Shown piece by piece: positions 33,611-41,668 of a stretch of 64,000 nucleotides of DNA (position 1 is the first letter of the stretch; each line of letters starts with the position of its first letter). The stretch is from contig CALMNL010000003.1 in assembly GCA_937868765.1 (NCBI GenBank), positions 310,001 to 374,000 on the forward strand, read 5' to 3'. Made by a program: the position numbers and the translations under genes. Below the pieces are notes generated by a model. It saw nothing but the letters and a program-made list of their open reading frames with translations. It was not told where the DNA came from and did not search any database. Source of the DNA: an uncultured Desulfatitalea sp. (GTDB lineage Bacteria; Desulfobacterota; Desulfobacteria; Desulfobacterales; Desulfosarcinaceae).

Positions 33611-34045
33611 CTAGTATACTTTCTCTATTTTTTTGATTCTCTCAATGTGTCTGCCACCCTCGAACTCTGCATTCAACCATGAATCGACGATTTCTATCGC
33701 CATTTTCTCAGAGACCATTCTTTGACCAATGGATATCATGTTAGCGTTGTTATGCTTTTTAGCAAGCATAGCCGAGGTGGTGTTCCAACATACTGCGCAA
33801 CGTATCCCTTTGACTTTGTTCGCGGCAATCGCCTCCCCATTGCCGCTACCTCCCAAAACAATACCGATTTCAGCTTTTCTTTGTGATACTGCATTTGCCG
33901 CCGGTTTAATAAAGTCAGGGTAGTCCACAGACGCATCCGAATCCGTACCAAAATCTATCACTTCGTATCCTTTGGATTGAAGATGCTCGATAATTCTCGC
34001 TTTGTATTCAAAACCAGCGTGGTCGCTTGCGATTGAAATTTTCAT
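33611..34045 (-). CDS. rpiB: Ribose-5-phosphate isomerase B (RpiB/LacAB family)
   Basis: 144 residues, MKISIASDHAGFEYKARIIEHL at the start, with the family's SDHAG motif and active-site GIVLGGSGNGEAIAANKVKGIRCAVCWN (GSGNG loop). The Cys before WN is the usual catalytic base position. It interconverts ribose-5-P and ribulose-5-P; related members act on allose-6-P or other sugars. In-frame sequence up to 34111 overlaps an attC-like hairpin and is rejected. That a central-metabolism enzyme sits in an accessory island suggests a cargo paralogue. Confidence 0.9.
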   Translation of the reverse strand: MKISIASDHAGFEYKARIIEHLQSKGYEVIDFGTDSDASVDYPDFIKPAANAVSQRKAEIGIVLGGSGNGEAIAANKVKGIRCAVCWNTTSAMLAKKHNNANMISIGQRMVSEKMAIEIVDSWLNAEFEGGRHIERIKKIEKVY

Positions 34046-34066
34046 AAATTCGAAACCAGTTTCAAA

Positions 34067-34133
34067 GTTGAACGCATTTCTCACCAGACGGTGTGTGGCG
34101 CAGCGGAACACCGGTCAGGTGCAGCGGTTAGGC
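34067..34133 (-). other. attC-like imperfect hairpin between thioesterase and rpiB
   Basis: On the minus strand GCCTAAC (34127-34133, fits RYYYAAC) opens a 67-base element. Its arms 34108-34121 and 34082-34096 pair over 13-14 positions with one mismatch and one extrahelical base, as in integron attC sites. The closing R box should be GTTRRRY but reads GTTCAAC (34067-34073), so the match is incomplete. Confidence 0.45.
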
Positions 34134-34155
34134 CCCGGCACTGGCCACCGGAAGC

Positions 34156-34566
34156 TCAGGACTTGATCTCCAAAACAAGCTGCGTCTGCGCCACTACCGC
34201 GCAGAGCTTCCCATCCGAATTGAAGATACTGGTCTGCCAAACCATCGTCGTGCGGCCACGGTGGAGGGCGATGCACTCACCCCTGACCCTTGTTCCGACC
34301 TTGGCCTTGCCGATGAACTTTGTGCTGGAGTCTGTGGTCGTCGTACTCTGGCCTGGCGTTAGATTGACGAATGTTCCTACGGCAGCCAGCGTATCCGCGA
34401 AGGCCATGTAGGCGCCCCCGTGCATAATGCCACCGGTCGTGCAAAGCTCTGGCCGCACCTCAAGTTCCCCAAGCACTCGCTCGCTTTGAACCTCGACCAG
34501 ACGCATTCCCATCAGGCCCGGGAGTAGCGGGTCGAGAATCTTTTGGATATCTGCAATATCAGGCAT
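34156..34566 (-). CDS. PaaI-type hotdog thioesterase
   Basis: 136 residues starting MPDIADIQKILDPLLPGLMG. The hotdog core is GELEVRPELCTTGGIMHGGAYMAFADTLAAVGTFVNL, where GGIMHGGAYMAFADT is the PaaI motif (HGG plus catalytic Asp). TDSSTKFIGKAKVGTRVRGECIALHRGRTTMVWQ continues the fold. It should hydrolyse an acyl-CoA thioester. GAGAGG stands 7 bases before the ATG; the longer ORF to 34623 is rejected because it crosses a GTTAGGC core site. Confidence 0.88.
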   Translation of the reverse strand: MPDIADIQKILDPLLPGLMGMRLVEVQSERVLGELEVRPELCTTGGIMHGGAYMAFADTLAAVGTFVNLTPGQSTTTTDSSTKFIGKAKVGTRVRGECIALHRGRTTMVWQTSIFNSDGKLCAVVAQTQLVLEIKS

Positions 34567-34581
34567 TTCAAGTCCTCTCGC

Positions 34582-34588
34582 GCCTAAC
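34582..34588 (-). other. Integron-type core site (GTTAGGC) before the thioesterase gene
   Basis: ACGTTAGGC stands 16 bases before the thioesterase ATG on the minus strand, a perfect GTTRRRY box in the position where integron cassettes begin. With GCCTAAC at 34127-34133 it brackets the thioesterase as a roughly 455-bp cassette. The matching upstream R'' box is only TTTCAAC (34624-34630 region), one base off pattern. Confidence 0.4.
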
Positions 34589-34651
34589 GTAATCTTCAGC
34601 TGGAGCGGTCGCTTTTTGGCCACGATCCGTTGAAAGATAAGGTTCGAAAAA

Positions 34652-34963
34652 TTATTTCCAAATCTGCCACCACTTTTTTTCCTTGTAAAAAGTGCACCCT
34701 TTTTCCATCGTTTTGTCTGATTCCGTTATCGAATCTATTTCGAAGATTTCGTCCAACGAAATTGCTGGCGGATCATCCTTATGGTTACGAACGATGCTTT
34801 TTAAATCTTCATTATTTCGTATTCGCTCAATAGCCGCAAACTCAGCTTCATTTGGATTCTCCGCCTCAACGAAAATATTTTGATAAAATCCATGCTTTGC
34901 AAGGTTGCCATCTAGTTCAATCAGGAAATTTCTACCATTCATTAAAAGCCGATACTTTTTCAT
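34652..34963 (-). CDS. 103-residue orphan protein (cassette-type)
   Basis: Starts MKKYRLLMNGRNFLIELDGN and continues with NIFVEAENPNEAEFAAIERIRNNEDL and an IFEIDSITESDKTMEKGCTF segment, ending EKKWWQIWK. Strand-helix alternation suggests one small alpha/beta domain. It resembles the short orphan proteins common in integron cassettes, but I cannot name a family. The frame is open upstream to 35152 through a large hairpin; homology-like order begins only at MKKYR. A/T-rich. Confidence 0.6.
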   Translation of the reverse strand: MKKYRLLMNGRNFLIELDGNLAKHGFYQNIFVEAENPNEAEFAAIERIRNNEDLKSIVRNHKDDPPAISLDEIFEIDSITESDKTMEKGCTFYKEKKWWQIWK

Positions 34964-34992
34964 TTTATGATTTAAAACGCCGAGGTAAGCGG

Positions 34993-35062
34993 CGCTCAGC
35001 ACTCCGCGCTTTTTCTGGCAAAATAGCCTAGCCGTGCCCGGGCAATCGCGGCGTGCTGAGCG
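34993..35062. repeat. Large inverted repeat between SdpI-like and 103-aa genes
   Basis: Arms 34993-35008 and 35047-35062 pair as CGCTCAGCAC with GTGCTGAGCG and then CCGCG with CGCGG, with a 38-base loop. Flanking bases add CGAGCGAGCGAAGCGAACG. No T tract follows. It is GC-rich in an otherwise A/T-rich gap and could be a cassette-recombination or other mobile-DNA structure. Confidence 0.6.
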
Positions 35063-35188
35063 TCCGAGCGAGCGAAGCGAACGACTTGACAGAATTACTA
35101 GCCTTGAAGATCTTGTTGCCCAACACATAGCTCTCCATTTTTGATGCACCACCGCGGCTCGAGTCGAACTTGGACTAAAAGTTATACA

Positions 35189-35518
35189 TCACTTGCTTCG
35201 ATGCGAATGCTTTCGAGAGTATGCCCCAACAGCTACCAGTACTGAAAAGACCGGCACAATGAGGGCGAGCATACCCGGAAACGAACGGCCAGATGATAAC
35301 TTTGGCTCGATGAGATACAGGCAAATCGCCGCACCTGAGGCCAGAATGAGCGCGATCCCGGCAACACGGTTAATGTGGAACCAATTTTTTCGATCTGACA
35401 GGGTATGTGCCGTGCGGAAACCATAGAAGCGATTTGGCGGAACAAGCTTCAATACAAGCGGCACCGCACAAGCGGCAATTAGCGTTGCCGGCACGTACAT
35501 AGAGATTGGTTCAGTCAT
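35189..35518 (-). CDS. SdpI/YhfL-family membrane protein
   Basis: 109 residues with three membrane helices: YVPATLIAACAVPLVLKLV, NRVAGIALILASGAAICLYLI and GMLALIVPVFSVLVAVGAY. Between the first two lies PPNRFYGFRTAHTLSDRKNWFHINR, the SdpI signature (NxxYGxRTxxTLSxxxxWxxxxR). SdpI gives immunity to the SDP toxin in Bacillus; most homologues have unknown roles. AGGAGCGAGGC precedes the ATG. It is the first clear gene at the island's right side. Confidence 0.85.
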   Translation of the reverse strand: MTEPISMYVPATLIAACAVPLVLKLVPPNRFYGFRTAHTLSDRKNWFHINRVAGIALILASGAAICLYLIEPKLSSGRSFPGMLALIVPVFSVLVAVGAYSRKHSHRSK

Positions 35519-35792
35519 GCCTCGCTCCTAAATGGTTAACATTAAGGATCACAGCATTACGAATAAGCACGGTAAAGCCTAAAAGCCCCAACTAAGTGTC
35601 TCATTTGCTACTTGGCGCAATTGGAACAAATATTCTCAAAAATTTAGCATATCCTACCGAAAAAGCAATTAAATGCAATTTGCTGATCAAATGAAAGACG
35701 GTCTCGACATTTCTGTAAGTTGACGGATTTCCCCCCGATTTAGGTTGTTACCAGTATTATACGGATAATTTCTTGAGACGTTTTGGGGATGA

Positions 35793-36065
35793 ACGTCATT
35801 CCGCGAAAAGCTCTACCTGGAAAGCATTTTACACCGCCCGCAACTGTTTGAGAAAATCGCCTTAGCTCTCTTTCTGGCGTTATCATCACCGCTTGCCAAG
35901 CATCCAAACAAATTTATTTTGCAGATGGTACCGATGGGTGTATGGTCCATTGCTAAGGCAAAGGCCTTGATCGGCATATGTACCTTGTGGAGGCTTGGTT
36001 CGGATCTTGAACAAATAATTATGATATTATCGGCTGAGCGAAGCAAGGGTGATTGTGTCCGCTGA
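35793..36065 (+). pseudogene. Possible coding remnant (open frame without start)
   Basis: A 90-codon plus-strand frame open from stop to stop: TSFREKLYLESILHRPQLF, then EKIALALFLALSSPLAKHPN, VPMGVWSIAKAKALIGIC and WRLGSDLEQIIMILSAERSKG. The amino-acid order looks protein-like, but there is no start codon before residue 45 and no ribosome binding site. It may be the tail of a gene lost when the island right end decayed. Confidence 0.25.
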
Positions 36066-36167
36066 CCAATTCAAAAGGCATGATAGGAACACGACATCGA
36101 GTTGATTGTAATTCAATGCAAGCAGTAGGATGCAGGATTCCGGATAATTCTCGGACACAAATATATA

Positions 36168-36196
36168 AGCCCCTGGATTTCCAGGGGCTTTCTTGC
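36168..36196 (+). terminator. Terminator-like hairpin at island right end
   Basis: AAGCCCCTGGA (36168-36178) pairs perfectly with TCCAGGGGCTT (36181-36191) and is followed by TCTTG. It lies 12 bp before the right repeat and would shield mfd from island transcription. The remaining sequence from 35519 to 35790 shows no gene. Confidence 0.65.
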
Positions 36197-36207
36197 TATC
36201 CAAGCTA

Positions 36208-36246
36208 ATTACGAATCAGCTGCTCTACCTGCTGAGCTACGCCGGC
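36208..36246. repeat. Direct repeat, right copy (tRNA-Thr 5' half remnant)
   Basis: 39 bp identical to 30822-30860; no T arm or 3' acceptor follows, so it is not a functional tRNA. It ends 34 bp before the mfd start. Confidence 0.93.
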
Positions 36247-36280
36247 CAAGGCTAAAAATCGGATTTCAACTATAGTGCTT

Positions 36281-39200
36281 ATGATACAAAATCAAAAGCA
36301 AATTTCCTGGCAGCAGTTGCTGGCAGGGCTTCAAGAGCGCAAAGGGCCCACCGACATCGTAGGCCTCAGCGGTTCGGCCATTTCATTGGCCGCCGCCCAG
36401 ATCTACAGGCGGCATCGGATGCCATTGCTATTGGTTGCGGGTACGGCCAAAGCCGCCGCCCGACTGGTGGAAGAGTTGACTTTCTTTCTTAAAGATGCCT
36501 TGCCGCCGATCCTCTACCTCCCGCCATATAATCTGCTGCCGTTCAAGTTTATGGCCTATCACAATGAAACCGCCGGTCAACGGGTACGGGCCCTTTATCA
36601 GATCACGGAGGCTTCCCAGGCGCCCATCGTGGTGACCACGGCCGGCGGTTTGATGCAGCAATTACTGCCCAAAAGTGCGTTGGGACAGTTTTCTGAATTG
36701 GTGGTGGCCGGAGAGGAACTCGACCGGGACAACCTGGTCCAAAAGCTTGTGGCCGGCGGTTACAGCCGGGCTGCCATTGTAGAGGAATCGGGAGATTTCG
36801 CTCTGCGGGGCGGCCTTTTGGATCTATTTTCGCCCCTATACGATGACCCTTTGCGCATCGAATTCTATGGTGACGTGGTCGAATCCATACGGCTCTTCTC
36901 GGCCGATACCCAGCGCACGATCAAGAATTTGGACGAGGTTGTTATTTTGCCCGCGAGGGAAGTCATCATGGCCCCGTCCGAGCTGAATGCCATCCTGGGG
37001 CGGCTCAGAGCCCGGGCCGCAGAGCTGGGCGTTGCGGTTACCAAAACAAGGGAGATGGCCCAACGTATTAAAGCGGAGGGGTTTTTCCCGGGCATGGAAA
37101 GCCTGCTGCCGTTGATCTACCCCCGTCTTGATACGCTGTTGGATTATCTGCCCGCTGCGACCCTCACGCTGCTGGTGGACCCCGGCGAATTGGCCGGGGC
37201 GGCTGACGAAATCATGATGCAGGCGACCCGGAGCTTTCAAGACGCCAAGGAGCGTCAGCATCTATTCGTAGAGCCTGAGGCGCTATACTTGTCCTGGCGG
37301 CAAGTTCAGGCCCGATTGGAGCCCCTCAAGCCTCTGGCCTTCAGGATGCTTTCGATTATCCCCCAGGAAAACGAACAACCGGCCTCGGTTTGCTGCCATA
37401 CCGCCAGCAGCGAAACCACGGATATTCGCAGCGCCTTGATATCGGCCGCTACCCATCAACAGCCCTTTCAGCCGCTGATCGACTGGCTGGGCGAACAGAC
37501 CCAGGCCGGCCACAACATATTAATTGTCTGCCGGCGCCCTTCCCATGTGGGACGGCTGGCTCAAACCCTGGCCTCGTATGGTCTGTTCGCGACATCCATC
37601 GAGGCGGTGACGCAGATGCTGGAAGGGCGCGGCCGGATCTATCTCATCAACGGAAGTGTCGGGGAGGGATTTATCTGGCCCGAGGCGGGTATCGCCCTGC
37701 TCAGGGACGAGGATATTTTCGGGACAGCATACCGGCCGCGGAAGCCCGATCGCTCCGCCAAAGCCGTCGAGCTGCTGAATATCGAGGATTTGCATATCGG
37801 CGATCTGGTGGTGCACGCCGAGCACGGCATCGGGCAGTACGAAGGGCTCGTGAAGATAGGCGTGGAACGCTCGATCAACGATTACCTGCTGATCGTCTAC
37901 CGGGATGGTGACAAGCTTTACCTGCCGGTGGAGCGCATGCATACTGTCCAAAAGTACCTAGGTGTGGAGGGGGTTGCACCGGTACTGGATAAAATGGGCG
38001 GCACCACCTGGGAGCGGGTCAAGGACAAGGTCAAGCGTTCCACGGAGAAGATCGCCGGAGAGCTGCTCAAGCTCTACGCTTCCCGCAAAATCCAGAAAGG
38101 GCATGCTTTCGGGGCCGTTGACACTTACTTCCGGGATTTCGAAGAAGGGTTTCCTTTCGAGGAGACGGCGGATCAACGCAAAGCCATCGAAGATGTGCTC
38201 AATGACATGCGCCAACCATCGCCCATGGACCGGCTGGTATGCGGGGACGTGGGCTACGGCAAAACCGAAGTGGCCCTGCGGGCCGCTTTCCTGGCGGTGA
38301 GCGATGCCAAGCAGGTGGCGGTGCTGGTGCCCACAACGGTATTGGCCGAGCAGCATTTTGCTACCTTCAGCGAGCGTTTCAAGCGCTTTCCGGTGCGGGT
38401 CGCCTCGTTGAACCGTTTCCGATCCGCTAAGGAACAGGCCCAAATCGCCACGGGGCTTCAGGAAGGCACCATCGATATCGTGGTGGGCACCCATCGGTTG
38501 CTGCAGAAGGATATATCGTTTAAAGATCTCGGCCTGCTCATACTGGACGAGGAGCAGCGTTTCGGTGTCCGACACAAAGAGAAAATCAAAAGCCTGCGGG
38601 CCTCGGTGGATGTGCTGACCCTCACCGCCACCCCGATTCCCCGCACGCTGCATTTTTCCATGCTGGGGATTCGCGACATCAGTCTGATATCCACGCCGCC
38701 CGAACAGCGGCGGCCCATCGCAACATACATCACCGAGTTCGAAGACACCATCGTTGCCGAAGCCATCCGCAAGGAACTGGCCCGGAAAGGGCAGATCTTC
38801 TTCGTGCACAACAATGTCTTCGGCATCGAGCGCATGGCCCAGCACCTGCAAAGCCTGGTGCCCGAAGTGCGTCTGGCCGTCGCCCATGGGCAGATGCCTG
38901 AGGAGCTGTTGGAGCAGGTGATGCTCGATTTCACCCAGCGGCGAATCGACATGTTGGTGTGCACCACGATTATCGAATCCGGACTGGACGTCACTGCGGC
39001 CAACACGATTTTCATCAATCGGGCGGACCATTTCGGTCTGGCGCAAATCTACCAGCTGCGCGGACGGGTGGGCCGGGGCGAGGAGCAGGCTTACGCGTAT
39101 CTTTTCATACCCAATGAAACCACCCTGACCAAAGATGCCCAGAAGCGCTTGAAGGTCTTGATGGAATACAGCGACCTGGGTTCAGGTTTCCAGATCGCCA

Positions 39201-39793
39201 TGAGCGACTTGAAGATCCGTGGTGGCGGCACGATTTTAGGTGCCTCCCAGTCCGGCCACATCGCGGCCGTAGGGTACGATATGTTTCTGCGTCTAATGGA
39301 AAGCTCCATGGCCGAAATCAAGGGCGAGCCGATTTTGGAACCGCTGGAACCTGAAATCAATCTACCGCTTTCGGCGTTTCTGCCTGAGGACTATATCGCC
39401 GATATCGACCAGCGGCTCAGCATCTACCGGCGCCTGGCGCGCATGACCGACCTTAAGGAAATAGGAGTTCTGAAGGCGGAAATGGAAGATCGCTTCGGCC
39501 GTTTGCCTGACCAGGCCAATAACCTGCTGCTCAAGATCATGCTCAAGGTACTGGCCGTTCGCGCTGGCTGCAAACGGCTCGATCTCATGGAAAATCTTCT
39601 GCAGCTGCAATTTTCCGAAGCGCATCAGTTGAAACCGTTTGGCATCGTGGAGATGGTTGCAGGTGGTGACGACCGATATCGGTTTACCCCCGATCATCTG
39701 TTCAAGGCCAGGCTGACCCCCTCGTCGCCGAATGTGCTGGTTTCCCAGGTCAAAAACATCTTGATCGAAATAGCCCGGCATGTTAACCAATAA
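36281..39793 (+). CDS. mfd: Transcription-repair coupling factor
   Basis: 1170 residues. Mfd releases stalled RNA polymerase and recruits UvrA. The UvrB-like N region is AHNE-type (YLPPYNLLPFKFMAYHNETAGQRVRALYQ); the polymerase-binding CarD-like domain is DLVVHAEHGIGQYEGLVKI; the helicase has VCGDVGYGKTEVALRAAF, LLILDEEQRFGVRHKEKIK, LTLTATPIPRTL, TTIIESGLDV and QLRGRVGRGEEQAYAYL; the TRCF C domain follows. The GTG at 36275 is an alternative start. Its promoter must lie within 34 bp of the island's repeat or inside the island edge. Confidence 0.97.
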   Translation: MIQNQKQISWQQLLAGLQERKGPTDIVGLSGSAISLAAAQIYRRHRMPLLLVAGTAKAAARLVEELTFFLKDALPPILYLPPYNLLPFKFMAYHNETAGQRVRALYQITEASQAPIVVTTAGGLMQQLLPKSALGQFSELVVAGEELDRDNLVQKLVAGGYSRAAIVEESGDFALRGGLLDLFSPLYDDPLRIEFYGDVVESIRLFSADTQRTIKNLDEVVILPAREVIMAPSELNAILGRLRARAAELGVAVTKTREMAQRIKAEGFFPGMESLLPLIYPRLDTLLDYLPAATLTLLVDPGELAGAADEIMMQATRSFQDAKERQHLFVEPEALYLSWRQVQARLEPLKPLAFRMLSIIPQENEQPASVCCHTASSETTDIRSALISAATHQQPFQPLIDWLGEQTQAGHNILIVCRRPSHVGRLAQTLASYGLFATSIEAVTQMLEGRGRIYLINGSVGEGFIWPEAGIALLRDEDIFGTAYRPRKPDRSAKAVELLNIEDLHIGDLVVHAEHGIGQYEGLVKIGVERSINDYLLIVYRDGDKLYLPVERMHTVQKYLGVEGVAPVLDKMGGTTWERVKDKVKRSTEKIAGELLKLYASRKIQKGHAFGAVDTYFRDFEEGFPFEETADQRKAIEDVLNDMRQPSPMDRLVCGDVGYGKTEVALRAAFLAVSDAKQVAVLVPTTVLAEQHFATFSERFKRFPVRVASLNRFRSAKEQAQIATGLQEGTIDIVVGTHRLLQKDISFKDLGLLILDEEQRFGVRHKEKIKSLRASVDVLTLTATPIPRTLHFSMLGIRDISLISTPPEQRRPIATYITEFEDTIVAEAIRKELARKGQIFFVHNNVFGIERMAQHLQSLVPEVRLAVAHGQMPEELLEQVMLDFTQRRIDMLVCTTIIESGLDVTAANTIFINRADHFGLAQIYQLRGRVGRGEEQAYAYLFIPNETTLTKDAQKRLKVLMEYSDLGSGFQIAMSDLKIRGGGTILGASQSGHIAAVGYDMFLRLMESSMAEIKGEPILEPLEPEINLPLSAFLPEDYIADIDQRLSIYRRLARMTDLKEIGVLKAEMEDRFGRLPDQANNLLLKIMLKVLAVRAGCKRLDLMENLLQLQFSEAHQLKPFGIVEMVAGGDDRYRFTPDHLFKARLTPSSPNVLVSQVKNILIEIARHVNQ

Positions 39794-39889
39794 ATTTCTA
39801 AAAAAACAGGTGGTTTGAGCAACCTTGGGCATTGGCGGGCCCGGTGACAAACCACCGGAAAATGGGGGCTGCTCGTTCAGGAGGTAACC

Positions 39890-40594
39890 GTGCCGTCAGG
39901 CAAGTCGCAGATAGGACACTTACGATGGATGGCCTTGATTCTGATTGTGGTGATGGGGCTCTGGGCATCGGTCGGCTGCACCCGCAAAAAGGCGGAAGAA
40001 GAGTATCTGTTGCGTGTGCACAATTTGACCGTGACCCCCGCCGAGTTCAACCAATCCGTGAAAGCGGCCATGGAAGAGGCGTTTCCCGGAGAACAGAATG
40101 TGGATCCATCGTTGCTCAATGATCTGCGGATGAGGGTACTGACCCAGGTCTCAGAGGAAATGATGATCAGTGCCTATGCCGCCGATCAGAGAATACAAGT
40201 CAGCAACGAAGAACTGGACAAGGCGGTGGCCGATATCAAGTCGGATTACCCGGACAACACCTTCGAAGAGACGCTTCTGGAGAATGCCATCTCGTTTGAT
40301 TTCTGGCGCAAACAATTGGCCATGCGGCTGCTGGTCGAGAAGGTGATCAACAAGGAGTTGGTGCTCCCTGTGCAGATCTCTTCCGAGGATATTGCCGAAT
40401 ACGTCAAGACCAATTATCCCGATGGCATTCCCCAGGACCAAAATGCCGATGAATTCAACCAGAAAATTATCAAACACCTGCGTCAGCAGAAAGCCGAAAT
40501 GGCCTACAAGGAATGGATCGAGGGCTTGCGTAAAAAATATCCGGTCGACATCAACCATCAGGCATGGGAGAGGTTGGCCGGCGGGGCTTCATAG
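39890..40594 (+). CDS. SurA N-domain lipoprotein (periplasmic chaperone-like)
   Basis: 234 residues starting with GTG after AGGAGGTAACC. The signal is LRWMALILIVVMGLWASVGCTR with lipobox SVGC at Cys30. The mature protein matches the SurA_N/SurA-like chaperone fold: LRVHNLTVTPAEFNQSVKAA, LLNDLRMRVLTQVSEEMMISAYAAD, IQVSNEELDKAVADIKSDYPDNTFEETL and a C-terminal FNQKIIKHLRQQKAEMAYKEWIEGLRKKYPVDIN. No parvulin domain is present. It precedes the full SurA-like PPIase, so both probably assist outer-membrane protein folding. Confidence 0.85.
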   Translation: MPSGKSQIGHLRWMALILIVVMGLWASVGCTRKKAEEEYLLRVHNLTVTPAEFNQSVKAAMEEAFPGEQNVDPSLLNDLRMRVLTQVSEEMMISAYAADQRIQVSNEELDKAVADIKSDYPDNTFEETLLENAISFDFWRKQLAMRLLVEKVINKELVLPVQISSEDIAEYVKTNYPDGIPQDQNADEFNQKIIKHLRQQKAEMAYKEWIEGLRKKYPVDINHQAWERLAGGAS

Positions 40595-40637
40595 CGGCCG
40601 AAGGATAAATCGTATACCGCTTAGGTGCCGAAGGAGA

Positions 40638-41663
40638 ATGCCGTTGTTTAAAAGAGTCGTTTCCTTTTTCCAATATTCGATTACCAAGGTGGCCTTGACC
40701 CGCGGCCTGATACAAGGGATTCTGGCCGGGGCATTACTGCTCACCGCCGTAAATGGCCATGCAGAGCTGGTAGATCGCATATTGGCGATCGTCAATGAAG
40801 ATATCATTCTTCTGTCTGATGTGGACCAGGCCATGGCCCCATTGCGGGAAAAACTCAAGCAGGCGGGCTACTCCGATGCCCAGCAAAGGCTCTATCTAAC
40901 CGACCAGCAAAGACCCATGCTGCAAAAAATGATTGACGAGAAATTAACCGAACAGCAGGCCAAGCGGCTCAATCTGTCTGTGAGCGAAGAAGATGTCGAT
41001 AAGGCCATCGAGCGGTTCAGGGCCATCAACAAGATGTCCAATGACGACCTGGTGCGCATGCTGAAAATGGAAGGTTTGACCAAAGAGACCTTTCGCTCCC
41101 AGATCAAGGAGCAACTGCTTCAAACCAAAATCGTAAATCGTGAAGTCAAATCGAAAATCGTGATCACCAATGTCGAGATCCAGCAATATTATGACGCCCA
41201 TCAGCAGCAATATACCGGCGTGACCAAATACCATCTGCGTCATATATTGATGAAACCGGCGACCCAGGCCGCAGAGGAGCGCGAAAGGGTGCGGCAGGAG
41301 ATGCAGCGTTTGCATGAGCGCCTCGAGGCCGGAGAATCTTTCGCCAGTCTGGCCAAGGTCTATTCTCAGGCGGCAACGGCTGAAGGTGGCGGCGACCTGG
41401 GGGCTTTCGAGAGCCGCATGTTGGCCGCTCCGATCCGGGATGCGTTAGCCGGTTTAAAGGCCGGCCAGTTTACCTCGGTCATCGATACCGAACAAGGATA
41501 TCAGATATTCTTCGTGGAGGAACTGCTTCAGACCGGTGGTAAGAGCTTGGAAGAAGCCACTCCCGAAATCCAGGAAAAACTCTTCGCCGAAGAGGTGGAA
41601 CAAAAATTTAAAACATGGCTACAGGAACTGCGCGAACGGGCGCATATTGAGATCGTGGAATAG
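40638..41663 (+). CDS. surA: SurA-type peptidyl-prolyl isomerase
   Basis: 341 residues. An N-terminal hydrophobic signal (LTRGLIQGILAGALLLTAVNGHA) gives mature ELVDRILAIVNEDIILLSDVDQA, the classic SurA start (VDxIxAxVNxxxIxxSD). The chaperone helices are followed by one parvulin domain: YHLRHILMKPATQAAEE, SFASLAKVYSQAATAEGGGDLGAFE and GQFTSVIDTEQGYQIFFVEEL. E. coli SurA has two parvulin domains; here there is one. The ATG at 40638 lies only 1 base from AAGGAG, so a TTG at 40644 with ideal spacing is possible. Confidence 0.9.
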   Translation: MPLFKRVVSFFQYSITKVALTRGLIQGILAGALLLTAVNGHAELVDRILAIVNEDIILLSDVDQAMAPLREKLKQAGYSDAQQRLYLTDQQRPMLQKMIDEKLTEQQAKRLNLSVSEEDVDKAIERFRAINKMSNDDLVRMLKMEGLTKETFRSQIKEQLLQTKIVNREVKSKIVITNVEIQQYYDAHQQQYTGVTKYHLRHILMKPATQAAEERERVRQEMQRLHERLEAGESFASLAKVYSQAATAEGGGDLGAFESRMLAAPIRDALAGLKAGQFTSVIDTEQGYQIFFVEELLQTGGKSLEEATPEIQEKLFAEEVEQKFKTWLQELRERAHIEIVE

Positions 41664-41668
41664 ACCCG

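Larger units (their letters stand above)
30822..36246. mobile_element. tRNA-Thr-associated genomic island (cassette-like, no integrase seen)
   Basis: A 5.4-kb region bounded by the 39-bp direct repeats 30822-30860 and 36208-36246 (43 bp with one mismatch if extended). All clear genes inside lie on the minus strand, are short and are functionally unrelated: 62-aa ORF, SDR, DUF5714, DinB-like, RpiB, hotdog thioesterase, 103-aa ORF, SdpI-like. The DUF5714-DinB-RpiB segment is much richer in A/T than the flanking core genome, while the SDR and thioesterase are not. No integrase, transposase or phage gene is visible, so the element is either decayed or mobilised in trans. Confidence 0.75.

Noticed and set aside
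35793-36065. Island as a prophage or insertion sequence
   Set aside because: No terminal inverted repeats, transposase, integrase or phage structural genes are visible; the repeats are direct and derived from tRNA-Thr.
36208-36246. Second functional tRNA gene before mfd
   Set aside because: Only the acceptor 5' strand, D arm and anticodon region are present; there is no T arm or 3' acceptor strand, so it is an attachment-site remnant.
37958-39046. 362-codon minus-strand ORF
   Set aside because: Antisense to the mfd helicase domain, rich in His/Gly/Gln as typical of shadow frames.
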